From the NCBI GenBank assembly GCA_003978465.1, contig QNZS01000035.1, positions 1-64,000 of the forward strand: DNA of 64,000 nt. Direction: 5' to 3'. The notes below the pieces were generated by a model. It was not told where the DNA came from. It made no database searches and was given only the letters and a program-made list of their open reading frames with translations. Shown here piece after piece: positions 1-8,948 of this stretch; within the stretch, counting starts at the first letter, position 1; each line of letters starts with the position of its first letter. Origin of the DNA: Sulfurimonas sp. GTDB lineage: Bacteria; Campylobacterota; Campylobacteria; Campylobacterales; Sulfurimonadaceae. The translations under genes and the position numbers were made by a program.

Positions 1-261
1 TTTAAGAGACTCAAATATAGAAACAAAAGCAAGTGTTGGTGCAAAAGTGTCTTGAACTTTTTTGTCTATTATATAGTTTGCATCAAAGGGAAATTTATTT
101 TTATCTTTACATGAGATGTAAACATTGGTAAATATTTTAGAGAGTCTGGAGTATTGAAACTCTGTGAGAGTTGTAAAACCTGCAAACGGGAGAAGAGTTT
201 TATCCTCTCCCATCCTTGAGCTTTTCCCACCTGCAAAGATTACACATGGAAGGTTTATCAT
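1..261 (-). CDS. mobA: Molybdenum cofactor guanylyltransferase MobA (N-terminal part, cut by window edge)
   Basis: MobA transfers GMP from GTP to molybdopterin to make the guanine dinucleotide cofactor used by periplasmic molybdoenzymes. Only the first 87 codons are present; the reading frame runs open to base 1. The start shows the nucleotide-binding signature IFAGGKSSRMGEDKTLLPF at residues 7-25, which is the MobA/GlmU-type NTP transferase loop. The ATG lies 4 bases after the leuC stop on the same strand, so it is probably co-transcribed with leuC. Identity as MobA rather than another sugar or cofactor nucleotidyltransferase rests on this loop and on the following segment; the C-terminal half is not visible. 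Confidence 0.85.
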   Translation of the reverse strand, partial: MINLPCVIFAGGKSSRMGEDKTLLPFAGFTTLTEFQYSRLSKIFTNVYISCKDKNKFPFDANYIIDKKVQDTFAPTLAFVSIFESLK

Positions 262-265
262 ACTT

Positions 266-1525
266 CTATCTAGGGTCTGTAATATAACCAGTAATAGCAG
301 AAATTGCAGCAACAGCTGAGTTGGCTAAATAAACCTCAGAAGAGCGGCTTCCCATGCGTCCTACAAAGTTACGGTTTGTAGTACTTATTGCTTTTTCATT
401 ATCACCTAAGACACCCATATATCCACCAAGACAAGCACCACAAGTAGGGTTAGAAACAACACCACCTGCATCGATGATGATATCCATATATCCAAGTCTA
501 TATGCTTCTTTTAGGATTCTTTGAGTTGCCGGAGTTACGATAAGACGTACGTCTTCGTGAACTTTTTTACCTTTTAAAATCTCAGATGCAATTTTAAGAT
601 CGCCTAAACGACCATTTGTACATGAACCGATAAATGCTTGGTCTATTTTGATATGGTCAGCTACTGCTTGAGAAACAGGGTGCCCATTTGATGGTAAGAA
701 AGGATAAGCAATAACTGGTTCAAGGTTTGCAACATCTATCTCTAAAACTTTACAATAAACAGCATCATCATCTGAGTAATGAATACGAGGTTCACGTGCA
801 AGGTTTTTATCAGATAAAAATTCTTTTGTTACATCATCATAAGCGATGATCCCACTTTTTGCTCCAGCTTCAATTGCCATGTTACACATAGAAAATCTAT
901 CATCCATATTTAAGTGAGGAATTGTAGTTCCGGTAAACTCTAGTGTTTGGTACAAGGCACCATCAACACCTAATAGACGAATGATTTCTAAGATAATATC
1001 TTTTCCAGTTGTATGCTCTTTAGGTACACCACTTAGAACTACCTTGATAGACTCAGGAACTTTAAACCAATTTCCTCCAGTTACCATTGCAAACGCAAGG
1101 TCAGTACTTCCCATACCAGTTGAGAATGCTCCAAGAGCACCATGTGTACAAGTATGTGAATCAGCACCGATGATTACATCACCAGGAACAATAAGACCTT
1201 TTTCAGGTAAAAGAGCATGCTCGATTCCCATATCTTTTTCATCAAAAAAGTTTTTAAGTTTATGTTCTTTAGCAAATACACGAGATATTTTTGCTTGATT
1301 TGCTGAAGCGATATCTTTTGCAGGGATAAAGTGGTCAAGAACTATAGAAAAACCATCTGGATTTGCTAGTTTTTTTGCACCACTAAGGTTAAATGCAGAG
1401 ATAGAAATAGGAGTAGTGATATCGTTACCGATAATCATATCGATGTCACAACGAATGATTTCACCCGCAGATACTTCGCGACCTATGTGTTGAGAGAATA
1501 TTTTTTCTGTTATTGTTTGAGCCAT
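266..1525 (-). CDS. leuC: 3-isopropylmalate dehydratase large subunit (LeuC)
   Basis: LeuC isomerises 2-isopropylmalate to 3-isopropylmalate in leucine synthesis, together with the small subunit LeuD, which is not in this window. The protein is 419 residues, the length of the compact LeuC/homoaconitase type. The three [4Fe-4S] ligands are visible as Cys302 in IGSCTNGR and Cys362 and Cys365 in NPTCGACLGG. The motif ADSHTCTHGALGAF at 121-134 is typical of the aconitase family. The ATG at 1525 follows an AGAGG ribosome site. mobA follows after a 4-base gap. A homoaconitase role cannot be excluded from sequence alone but LeuC is far more likely in this kind of bacterium. Confidence 0.92.
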   Translation of the reverse strand: MAQTITEKIFSQHIGREVSAGEIIRCDIDMIIGNDITTPISISAFNLSGAKKLANPDGFSIVLDHFIPAKDIASANQAKISRVFAKEHKLKNFFDEKDMGIEHALLPEKGLIVPGDVIIGADSHTCTHGALGAFSTGMGSTDLAFAMVTGGNWFKVPESIKVVLSGVPKEHTTGKDIILEIIRLLGVDGALYQTLEFTGTTIPHLNMDDRFSMCNMAIEAGAKSGIIAYDDVTKEFLSDKNLAREPRIHYSDDDAVYCKVLEIDVANLEPVIAYPFLPSNGHPVSQAVADHIKIDQAFIGSCTNGRLGDLKIASEILKGKKVHEDVRLIVTPATQRILKEAYRLGYMDIIIDAGGVVSNPTCGACLGGYMGVLGDNEKAISTTNRNFVGRMGSRSSEVYLANSAVAAISAITGYITDPR

Positions 1526-1602
1526 AATGAATGAACCTCTTTATATATAATTATTATTGTGATTATATCATAAGAGGTTTAAAGTGAAATTTATATATTT
1601 AG

Positions 1603-2109
1603 TTAGTCTATCTTATACTTTAAAGCTTTTTTTGTAAATTCAGTTGAGCAGAAAAACATTGTAACAAAGACAGGATTTAGTTTTACATCATCATTTGAAG
1701 TTGATTCAAATACTTTAAAGTTAAAACCAGCACCATCATTCGGATTTTGAGGAGATACTGTAAACTCTAAAGGAGTAAGTGTCTTAACCATATTAAGAAT
1801 ATTTTTTCTTTTTTTTGCATTTGGCTCACTTAAAATGTTAAAGTTAGGATTTTCAGAACGACGGTGTCCATCGAGTATATCTTGAATAAGCTCTGCTTTA
1901 TCTTTAAAAACTACTTTGTTCCATTTAATAATAGTATGGTTTGAAGCCACTTGAGAGTTTTTCTCACTTAATGCATGCGGTTTTTTATCTTTCATAGCTT
2001 CCCTAAGCTCTAAAAGAAAGTTAGTACCGCCAACATTCTCCGCTGCCTTAGTCATAAAAAGGTGGATAAGAGCTTTTGCTTCATCAGTTTGTTTGTTAAA
2101 ATTACACAT
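1603..2109 (-). CDS. Hypothetical protein, 168 aa
   Basis: I do not recognise this family. The product is soluble-looking, rich in Lys and Asn, with no signal peptide or membrane segment, and has a Cys near the N-terminus (Cys2) and one in MFFCSTEF near the C-terminus. The ATG at 2109 is preceded by AAGGA at a wide but usable spacing. It sits alone between leuC on the same strand and nifS on the other strand. Codon use resembles that of the neighbours, so it is probably a real gene of the lineage rather than a shadow frame. Confidence 0.7.
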   Translation of the reverse strand: MCNFNKQTDEAKALIHLFMTKAAENVGGTNFLLELREAMKDKKPHALSEKNSQVASNHTIIKWNKVVFKDKAELIQDILDGHRRSENPNFNILSEPNAKKRKNILNMVKTLTPLEFTVSPQNPNDGAGFNFKVFESTSNDDVKLNPVFVTMFFCSTEFTKKALKYKID

Positions 2110-2271
2110 ATTTATTCATTCCTTAAGTATATAGAAAGATAATTATATCATCTTTGGCTTTGGTTTAAAGCCTAAAGAAAAGCGACTATTAATTTATCTT
2201 AAGCAAAGAATAATCAGAAAACTATTATGATGTCGAAATAAAAAAGACAAGAAAGTCTTATTAAATAAGAG

Positions 2272-2286
2272 TGAGAATCATTCTTG
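2272..2286. promoter_or_regulatory. Candidate Fur-like operator upstream of nifS
   Basis: The 15-base stretch TGAGAATCATTCTTG contains the perfect dyad AGAAT-C-ATTCT and matches the 7-1-7 Fur consensus TGATAATnATTATCA at 10 of 14 arm positions. It lies 16 bases before the nifS start codon. Iron control of Fe-S assembly genes would make sense, but no binding evidence is available and the right arm is weak. Confidence 0.35.
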
Positions 2287-2287
2287 A

Positions 2288-3517
<1,230 letters not shown>

Positions 3518-3566
3518 ATAGAACATTTAATAAATAAAAATAATACATTAAAAAAAGGAAAATATT

Positions 3567-4547
3567 ATGGCAAAAGCAGACGTATTAGGCGAATCTTTAT
3601 GGGACGCATATTCTAATAAAGTAACAACATTAATGAATAATCCTCAACACCAAGGAGAAATCTTTGACGCTGAGGCTGAAGCACGTGGTAACAAACTAAT
3701 TGTTGCTGATTTTGGTGCAGAATCTTGTGGAGATGCAGTTCGTCTTTACTGGGAAATCGATCCTAAAAATGATGAAATTGTAAACTCTAAATTTAAATCT
3801 TTTGGTTGTGGTACAGCTATCGCATCTTCAGATGTTATGACTGAACTTTGTATCGGTAAAACAGTTCAAGAAGCTGTAAAAATTACAAATATTGACGTTG
3901 AGCTTGCTCTTCGTGATGATCCTGAGACTCCTGCAGTTCCACCTCAAAAAATGCACTGTTCAGTTATGGCTTATGATGTTATCAAAAAAGCTGCTGGACT
4001 TTACATGGGTGTTGATGCTGAAAGTTTTGAAGAAGAGATCATTGTTTGTGAGTGTGCTCGTGTTTCACTTGGTACACTTCAAGAAGTTATCAAACTAAAT
4101 GACCTTAAAACATGTTCAGAAGTTACAGATTACACTAAAGCTGGTGGCTTTTGTAAGTCTTGTATCAAGCCTGGTGGACATGAAGCTCGTGAGTGGTACT
4201 TAGAAGATATTTTAACTGACACTCGTAAAGAGATGGATACAGCGACAATGAAAGCTGCTGCTGATGCTATGGCTGCTGGTGGTGGTAACTTTGAAGAGAT
4301 GACTTTAGTACAACAGATCAAAGCTGTTGATGCTGTTATCGATGATAGTGTACGTCAGTTCCTAATCCAGGATGGTGGTGATGTTGAAATTATTGACATT
4401 AAGAAAAATGATAGAGGTATTGATATTTACATTAGATACCTTGGTGCATGTGGTAGTTGTGATTCAAGCTCAACAGGTACACTTTATGCGATTGAGTCAA
4501 CACTTCAAGAGAAGCTTTCTGACAAGATCAAAGTTTTACCTATCTAA
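3567..4547 (+). CDS. nifU: Fe-S cluster assembly scaffold NifU (three-domain)
   Basis: NifU receives sulfide from NifS and iron, builds transient clusters and hands them to target proteins. The 326-residue product keeps the full three-domain layout. The IscU-like N-domain has Cys54, Cys81 and Cys131. The central BFD-like [2Fe-2S] domain has Cys161, Cys163, Cys196 and Cys199. The C-terminal Nfu-type domain has Cys295 and Cys298 in GACGSCDSS. An AAAAGGA ribosome site sits before ATG 3567. It lies directly behind nifS, and the two are probably one transcript. Confidence 0.95.
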   Translation: MAKADVLGESLWDAYSNKVTTLMNNPQHQGEIFDAEAEARGNKLIVADFGAESCGDAVRLYWEIDPKNDEIVNSKFKSFGCGTAIASSDVMTELCIGKTVQEAVKITNIDVELALRDDPETPAVPPQKMHCSVMAYDVIKKAAGLYMGVDAESFEEEIIVCECARVSLGTLQEVIKLNDLKTCSEVTDYTKAGGFCKSCIKPGGHEAREWYLEDILTDTRKEMDTATMKAAADAMAAGGGNFEEMTLVQQIKAVDAVIDDSVRQFLIQDGGDVEIIDIKKNDRGIDIYIRYLGACGSCDSSSTGTLYAIESTLQEKLSDKIKVLPI

Positions 4548-4568
4548 TTTAAACTGAGTTTTTGTAAA

Positions 4569-4940
4569 TCATTTTCTATGGTTTACAAAACTTGCAAACA
4601 GTTTTACAAAAGCTGTTTCACTAGAGTATTCCACCTCTTTTACAAAATTCCCACTCTTCCATGAGGCTACTGCTTCTTTTATTTTTTGATGTACAATAGT
4701 ATGATGTTCCCCCTAGAGAGTTAATAGTTACTCTAATGTGCTACTTCTCCTACCAATTTCATTTGAATAAAAGCCTGAGTATTTTCAGCATTAGCATCTG
4801 CTGCATTTGCTAGAGACTCTTTTCTAAAAGTTTTTGTTTGATACTTTCGGACTCTATCTCAAATGTATTGTTCTTATCCTGGAGATTAGCTATCTCTTGT
4901 TTATATATTTTGGATTTACTAAATAAACCAATAATCTAAT
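4569..4940 (-). pseudogene. Remnant of an unrecognised coiled-coil protein
   Basis: The gap of about 500 bases between nifU and the oxygenase gene holds a broken coding sequence on the minus strand. From about 4935 one can read KSKIYKQEIANLQDKN and then ESESIKQKLLEK, followed by a frameshift into SLANAADANAENTQAF. After more stops a C-terminal piece containing VASWKSGNFVKEVEYSS ends in a TGA at 4569-4571. Charge pattern and Ala/Lys/Glu content suggest a coiled coil, perhaps from a chemoreceptor-like or filament protein, but the family was not identified. There is no intact frame longer than about 45 codons. Confidence 0.5.
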
Positions 4941-5059
4941 TTGAGATTTTATTATATATACATGCATATAAAAGTACTCTAGAAAATTGGCTAGTTAGTG
5001 CATAAGTATGGATGCCTATGTCATAAAGTCACAGTCAAATATTATGATAAAATAAGAGT

Positions 5060-5653
5060 ATGAATGAAGAACAATACTCTAGAATTACTGATGCACTAGT
5101 TGAAACAGGTTATATTGTCATGGAGCATGCTTTTTGTAGTGAACTTATAGATAAACTATATAAAGTCTCGCAAGATGAAAGTAAGTATAAACAAGCTGGG
5201 ATATCAAGTACTAAAGAGACTCATATTGACAATACTAAACGTAGTGATAAAACACAGTGGTTAGATGAAGACAGTGGTGCTTTGAGTGAGTACCTTGCTT
5301 TTGCTGAGGGTCTAAGGGAGTACTTAAACCGTTCTTTGTATCTTGGACTTACTTATTATGAATCACACTTTTCTATTTACGATAAGGGTGCATATTATGA
5401 GAAGCACTTAGATGCATTTAAGGGAAGCTCAAACCGTGTTGTAACTACACTACTGTACCTTAATGAAGACTGGAATGAAATAGATGAGGGGCAACTTGTT
5501 TTGTATGATGAAAATGATAAGGAAATACACCGAGTATTACCAACAGGAAATACCTTATTAGTTTTTCTTAGTGATAAGTTTCCTCATGAAGTTCTAAAAA
5601 CAAAGAAAAAACGTCACTCCGTCGCTGGGTGGTTTAGAGTGGATAAAAGGTAA
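5060..5653 (+). CDS. 2-oxoglutarate-Fe(II) dependent oxygenase (prolyl-4-hydroxylase-like)
   Basis: This family uses 2-oxoglutarate, O2 and Fe(II) to hydroxylate a protein or small molecule. The 197-residue protein shows the facial triad as His116 and Asp118 in YEKHLDAF and His176 in DKFPHEVL. Arg185 in KKKRHSVAGWFR is placed to bind 2-oxoglutarate. The fold signature RVVTTLLYLNEDW at 126-138 and the final SVAGWFR are typical of the P4Hc/PKHD subfamily. No signal peptide is seen, so it should act in the cytoplasm. The next gene starts 5 bases after the stop, which suggests a shared transcript. The substrate is unknown. Confidence 0.82.
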   Translation: MNEEQYSRITDALVETGYIVMEHAFCSELIDKLYKVSQDESKYKQAGISSTKETHIDNTKRSDKTQWLDEDSGALSEYLAFAEGLREYLNRSLYLGLTYYESHFSIYDKGAYYEKHLDAFKGSSNRVVTTLLYLNEDWNEIDEGQLVLYDENDKEIHRVLPTGNTLLVFLSDKFPHEVLKTKKKRHSVAGWFRVDKR

Positions 5654-5658
5654 ATAAG

Positions 5659-6540
5659 ATGAACTATATGCAACTTGGTGGGACACTGTTTATACCTGCT
5701 TCACATAAAAGGCTGCAAGAGATAGTATGTGAAAATAGATACCCAGGCCTCAAAAGTTTAGTTATAGACTTTGAAGATGGTTTGGAGTATAGTGACTTTG
5801 ATTTTGCAATGAAAAACATAAATAATATTTTAGAAAATATCACAAATAAGTCAATACTCGTTTTTATAAGAGCTAAAAATACACAGCACCTATCAGAGCT
5901 TTTAAGGCTTAGTCATATTCATAATCTCACAGGTTTTGTGTTAGCAAAGTTTTCTCTACAAAATGCAGAGATTTATCTGAAGTTACTAAGTGCTACAAAC
6001 CATATAATAATGCCTAGTATAGAGGGAAAAGAGCTTTTTAATCATCAAAAACTAAATGTTTTAAAAGAGATTATATTAACTAACAAAGACAAGGTTTTGT
6101 TAGTGCGTTTTGGGCTTGAAGATATGCTTAGACAACTCAGGATGAGAAGAACATGTGATGAGTCCATCTTTGATTTAAGTGCACCTTCAAGTGTACTTGG
6201 AAATTTTATAGCAATTTTTAAAAGTGCTGGTTTGGCTGTGAGTGGTGGTGTTTATCCTTGTTACAGAGATAAAAAGGGTTTTATAAAAGATGTACAAAGA
6301 GATCTTAGAGAAGGACTCTTTAGTAAAACTATCATTCATCCAAGCCAGATAGTAGATACAAATGAAGTCTATAAGGTAAACAAAAAAGAGTACGAGGAAG
6401 CCCTTGAAATACTTAAAACAAATAAAAAAATTTTTGCTTTAAATAAAAAAATGGTAGAGAGTTTAACTATGAGTTCTTATTCACACCTTTTAATAATGAG
6501 AGAAAAAATATATGGAATAAGAGATGAGCAAAATATTTGA
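5659..6540 (+). CDS. HpcH/HpaI aldolase, citrate-lyase-beta (CitE)-like protein
   Basis: The 293-residue protein resembles CitE-like members of the HpcH/HpaI family, TIM barrels that bind Mg2+ and cleave or form C-C bonds on acyl-CoA or oxaloacetate-type substrates. Visible signatures are TLFIPASHKR near the start, LVIDFEDGLEYSD around residues 34-46, VRFGLEDMLRQLRM around 153-166 and the C-terminal KTIIHPSQI. No citD or citF is nearby, so a citrate lyase complex is unlikely; a stand-alone lyase or thioesterase role is more probable. It follows the 2OG oxygenase at 5 bases and overlaps the start of a broken membrane gene. Confidence 0.78.
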   Translation: MNYMQLGGTLFIPASHKRLQEIVCENRYPGLKSLVIDFEDGLEYSDFDFAMKNINNILENITNKSILVFIRAKNTQHLSELLRLSHIHNLTGFVLAKFSLQNAEIYLKLLSATNHIIMPSIEGKELFNHQKLNVLKEIILTNKDKVLLVRFGLEDMLRQLRMRRTCDESIFDLSAPSSVLGNFIAIFKSAGLAVSGGVYPCYRDKKGFIKDVQRDLREGLFSKTIIHPSQIVDTNEVYKVNKKEYEEALEILKTNKKIFALNKKMVESLTMSSYSHLLIMREKIYGIRDEQNI

Positions 6541-6881
6541 GTGTCAGTTTTGGCACTTGTTTGTATTAGTGTTGAGTGTAGCTGCCTTCATCTTTTTAAG
6601 TAGATAGGTAGAATCTTTAAGTGAGGATTACTCTGTGGTATAAGTACACTAATGTGGGTAGCATTAGCTCTCTTTGTTCCAATAGCCCATCAGTTATATG
6701 TAGCGATAGTCTGGTGTTTAGACTTTTACAAATTTTTTTTAGTTCTCGTTATGCTTGGAGAAAATATTTTTTAGTTTATAGGGTTGGTTTTTCGGCTCTT
6801 TTTAATGATCTCTCCATCTGGGTACATTACTACATAATGGAAAAATGGAATATGAAAGAGATATCTGGCTCTGCGCCATAA
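6524..6881 (+). pseudogene. Broken isoprenylcysteine methyltransferase/PEMT-like membrane protein
   Basis: An ATG at 6524, overlapping the CitE-like stop, opens a frame with the membrane start MSKIFECQFWHLFVLVLSVA. Stops follow at codon 28 (TAG) and codon 40 (TAA). A shifted frame then continues with WVALALFVPIAHQLYVAIVW. The last part, in yet another frame, reads ALFNDLSIWVHYYIMEKWNMK, which resembles the C-terminal end of small integral membrane methyltransferases (a SHLYIWVHYFFTEKPDMK-like ending). Compared with an expected length above 200 residues, the middle is deleted. The family assignment is from memory of the pattern and is tentative; that the locus is broken is clear. Confidence 0.6.
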
Positions 6882-6933
6882 TGCTTAAAGCTAAGAAAAT
6901 GTATAATTCTACTAATAAATTAAGAGGGTAAGT

Positions 6934-7662
6934 ATGCAAATATCGGGTTTTAATAATCTTAAAAAAGCACTCAGTTTTAGTTTTTATGACTTTGTAATAG
7001 CTACAAACGAGCAGGACAAGCTCTCATACATAGAGTATATAAATTCTCACTACTCAGCACAGATGATATCAGAGCTTTTACAAAAGATAGTGGATATTAT
7101 AGAGGCAGAGGTTTTACATGTTTCACTACAAGACTATGAGCCTTATGGTGCTAGCTCTATGATACTTTTGGGTGACATCAAAGGCTTAGGAGTAGATATG
7201 CACCTGGATAAGAGTCATATTACTGCTCACACATATCCTGACTTTGATAATGAAAATGGAATCCTCTCTTTTCGTGTAGATATAGAACTTTCAACATGTG
7301 GAGAGATAACACCACTCTCTTCACTCAACACTATTTTTGACTTTTTTGATACTGACCTAGTAACCATAGACTATATGGTGCGTGGATTTACTCGTAACCA
7401 AGAGGGGCAACATATCTACATGGACCACACTGTAAACTCCATACAAGAGTATATAAATGAAAACATACTAAAGAGTTACAAAACAAAAGACTTGATACTT
7501 CAAAACGATAATATTTGGCAGTTGAAATTACTTCGAACTGATATGAAAACTGATGAGTACTTCTCTCCAAATACTTCACTTCAAGAGAAAGAAAAAACTA
7601 CTTATATGAAAGAGTTAAATGCAGAGATGTTGAGTATATTTAACGGATGGAGAACACCATGA
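6934..7662 (+). CDS. speD: S-adenosylmethionine decarboxylase, E. coli SpeD type
   Basis: SpeD makes decarboxylated S-adenosylmethionine, the aminopropyl donor for spermidine-type polyamines. The 242-residue proenzyme resembles the long E. coli class: FNNLKKALSFSFYDF at the start, QDYEPYGAS around 66-74, and the self-cleavage site HLDKSHITAHTYP, where Ser94 after Lys93 should become the pyruvoyl group. ELSTCGEITPL and VTIDYMVRGFTR match the rest of the family. The usual E. coli protein is about 20 residues longer. The stop codon overlaps the preferred bioA start (ATGA), implying translational coupling. Aminopropyltransferase and ureohydrolase genes lie about 3 kb downstream. Confidence 0.92.
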   Translation: MQISGFNNLKKALSFSFYDFVIATNEQDKLSYIEYINSHYSAQMISELLQKIVDIIEAEVLHVSLQDYEPYGASSMILLGDIKGLGVDMHLDKSHITAHTYPDFDNENGILSFRVDIELSTCGEITPLSSLNTIFDFFDTDLVTIDYMVRGFTRNQEGQHIYMDHTVNSIQEYINENILKSYKTKDLILQNDNIWQLKLLRTDMKTDEYFSPNTSLQEKEKTTYMKELNAEMLSIFNGWRTP

Positions 7663-8939
7663 TAGACTTTGATACACAGCATGTTCTTCACCCTTATGCC
7701 CCTTCAGTTCCTACTTTAGATATGCAACTCGTTACATCAGCCTCGGGAGTTTACTTAGAACTACAAAATGGTGAAAAAATTATAGATGGCATGAGCTCGT
7801 GGTGGTCTGTCATTCATGGGTATAATGTTCCTGAGTTAAATAAAGCAGCATCAGAACAACTCTCTAAAATGAGTCATGTTATGTTTGGTGGACTAACACA
7901 TGAGCCTGCAATTAAACTTGCACAAACGCTTCTTAGTATTACAGATGACAACTTAGAGCATGTCTTTTTTAGTGATAGTGGAAGTGTAAGTGTAGAAGTG
8001 GCTTTAAAGATGGCATTTCAGTATTGGAACTCTCAAGGAAACAAAAGTAAAACAAAAATCCTTGCATTTTCCAAGGGTTATCACGGAGATACTTTTGGTG
8101 CTATGAGTGTTTGTGACCCTATAACAGGAATGCACTCTGCATTTGAAGGTGTACTTCATAAAAATATCTTCGCAGAAGCTCCTATGTGTATGTTTGGAGA
8201 TGAGTGGGATGAAAAATATATACAAGACTTCAAAGAAAAACTGCAAGAAAACAACAAAAAAATAGCTGCTGTGATACTAGAACCAATAGTTCAAGGAGCA
8301 GGGGGAATGAGAATTTATTCTCCGATGCTTCTAAAACGAGTAAGAGAACTTTGCAGTGAGTTTGATGTTCTTTTGATTTTAGATGAGATAGCAACTGGTT
8401 TTGGACGAACAGGAAAGCTTTTTGCATATGAATATGCTGAGGTTAGTCCTGATATCCTTTGTGTTGGTAAGGCTCTAACCGGTGGTTATATGTCACTTGC
8501 AGCCACTCTTGTCAGTAAAAAAGTTATGCTAGGTGTTGAAACAGGTGGTAATGTACTTATGCATGGACCAACTTTCATGGCAAACCCTTTAGCATGTGCA
8601 GTTGCAAATGCAAGTTTGGAGCTCTTACTAAACTCAGACTGGAAGAAAAAAGTAGACAGTATCGAGACACAGTTAAGGACAGAACTGATAAAGTGCGAAG
8701 AGTTAGAACTCGTAAAAGAAGTTCGTATACTTGGAGCTATCGGTGTATTAGAGTTAAAAGAAGATGTGGACCTAGATTGGATGACACCTGAGTTTATCAA
8801 ACACGGTGTTTGGCTGAGACCTTTTAATAGACTTGTTTATATTATGCCTCCTTTTGTAATTAACAAAAAAGAGTTAGGTACTTTGATTTCTGCTATTTAT
8901 GAGGTAGTGAAGGCTTATAGCATTCACAAACAGAAGTAA
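7659..8939 (+). CDS. bioA: Adenosylmethionine-8-amino-7-oxononanoate aminotransferase BioA
   Basis: BioA is a PLP aminotransferase that uses S-adenosylmethionine as amino donor to make 7,8-diaminopelargonate in biotin synthesis. Family marks are the tryptophan-rich GMSSWWSVIHGYN near the start, HVMFGGLTHEPA, SDSGSVSVEVALKMA, LILDEIATGFGRTG and CVGKALTGGYMSLAAT, which carries the PLP lysine. I prefer ATG 7659, which overlaps the speD stop as ATGA and has GGATGG upstream; an ATG at 7647 would add four residues. bioB lies near the other end of this window, so the biotin genes are dispersed here. Both speD and bioA consume SAM, but the shared position may be chance. Confidence 0.93.
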   Translation: MIDFDTQHVLHPYAPSVPTLDMQLVTSASGVYLELQNGEKIIDGMSSWWSVIHGYNVPELNKAASEQLSKMSHVMFGGLTHEPAIKLAQTLLSITDDNLEHVFFSDSGSVSVEVALKMAFQYWNSQGNKSKTKILAFSKGYHGDTFGAMSVCDPITGMHSAFEGVLHKNIFAEAPMCMFGDEWDEKYIQDFKEKLQENNKKIAAVILEPIVQGAGGMRIYSPMLLKRVRELCSEFDVLLILDEIATGFGRTGKLFAYEYAEVSPDILCVGKALTGGYMSLAATLVSKKVMLGVETGGNVLMHGPTFMANPLACAVANASLELLLNSDWKKKVDSIETQLRTELIKCEELELVKEVRILGAIGVLELKEDVDLDWMTPEFIKHGVWLRPFNRLVYIMPPFVINKKELGTLISAIYEVVKAYSIHKQK

Positions 8940-8948
8940 ACTGAGTAT

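Noticed and set aside
6621-6881. An 86-codon open frame taken as a gene
   Set aside because: Only its C-terminal part is protein-like; the upstream parts of the same gene are in other frames with stops, so it is a pseudogene fragment.
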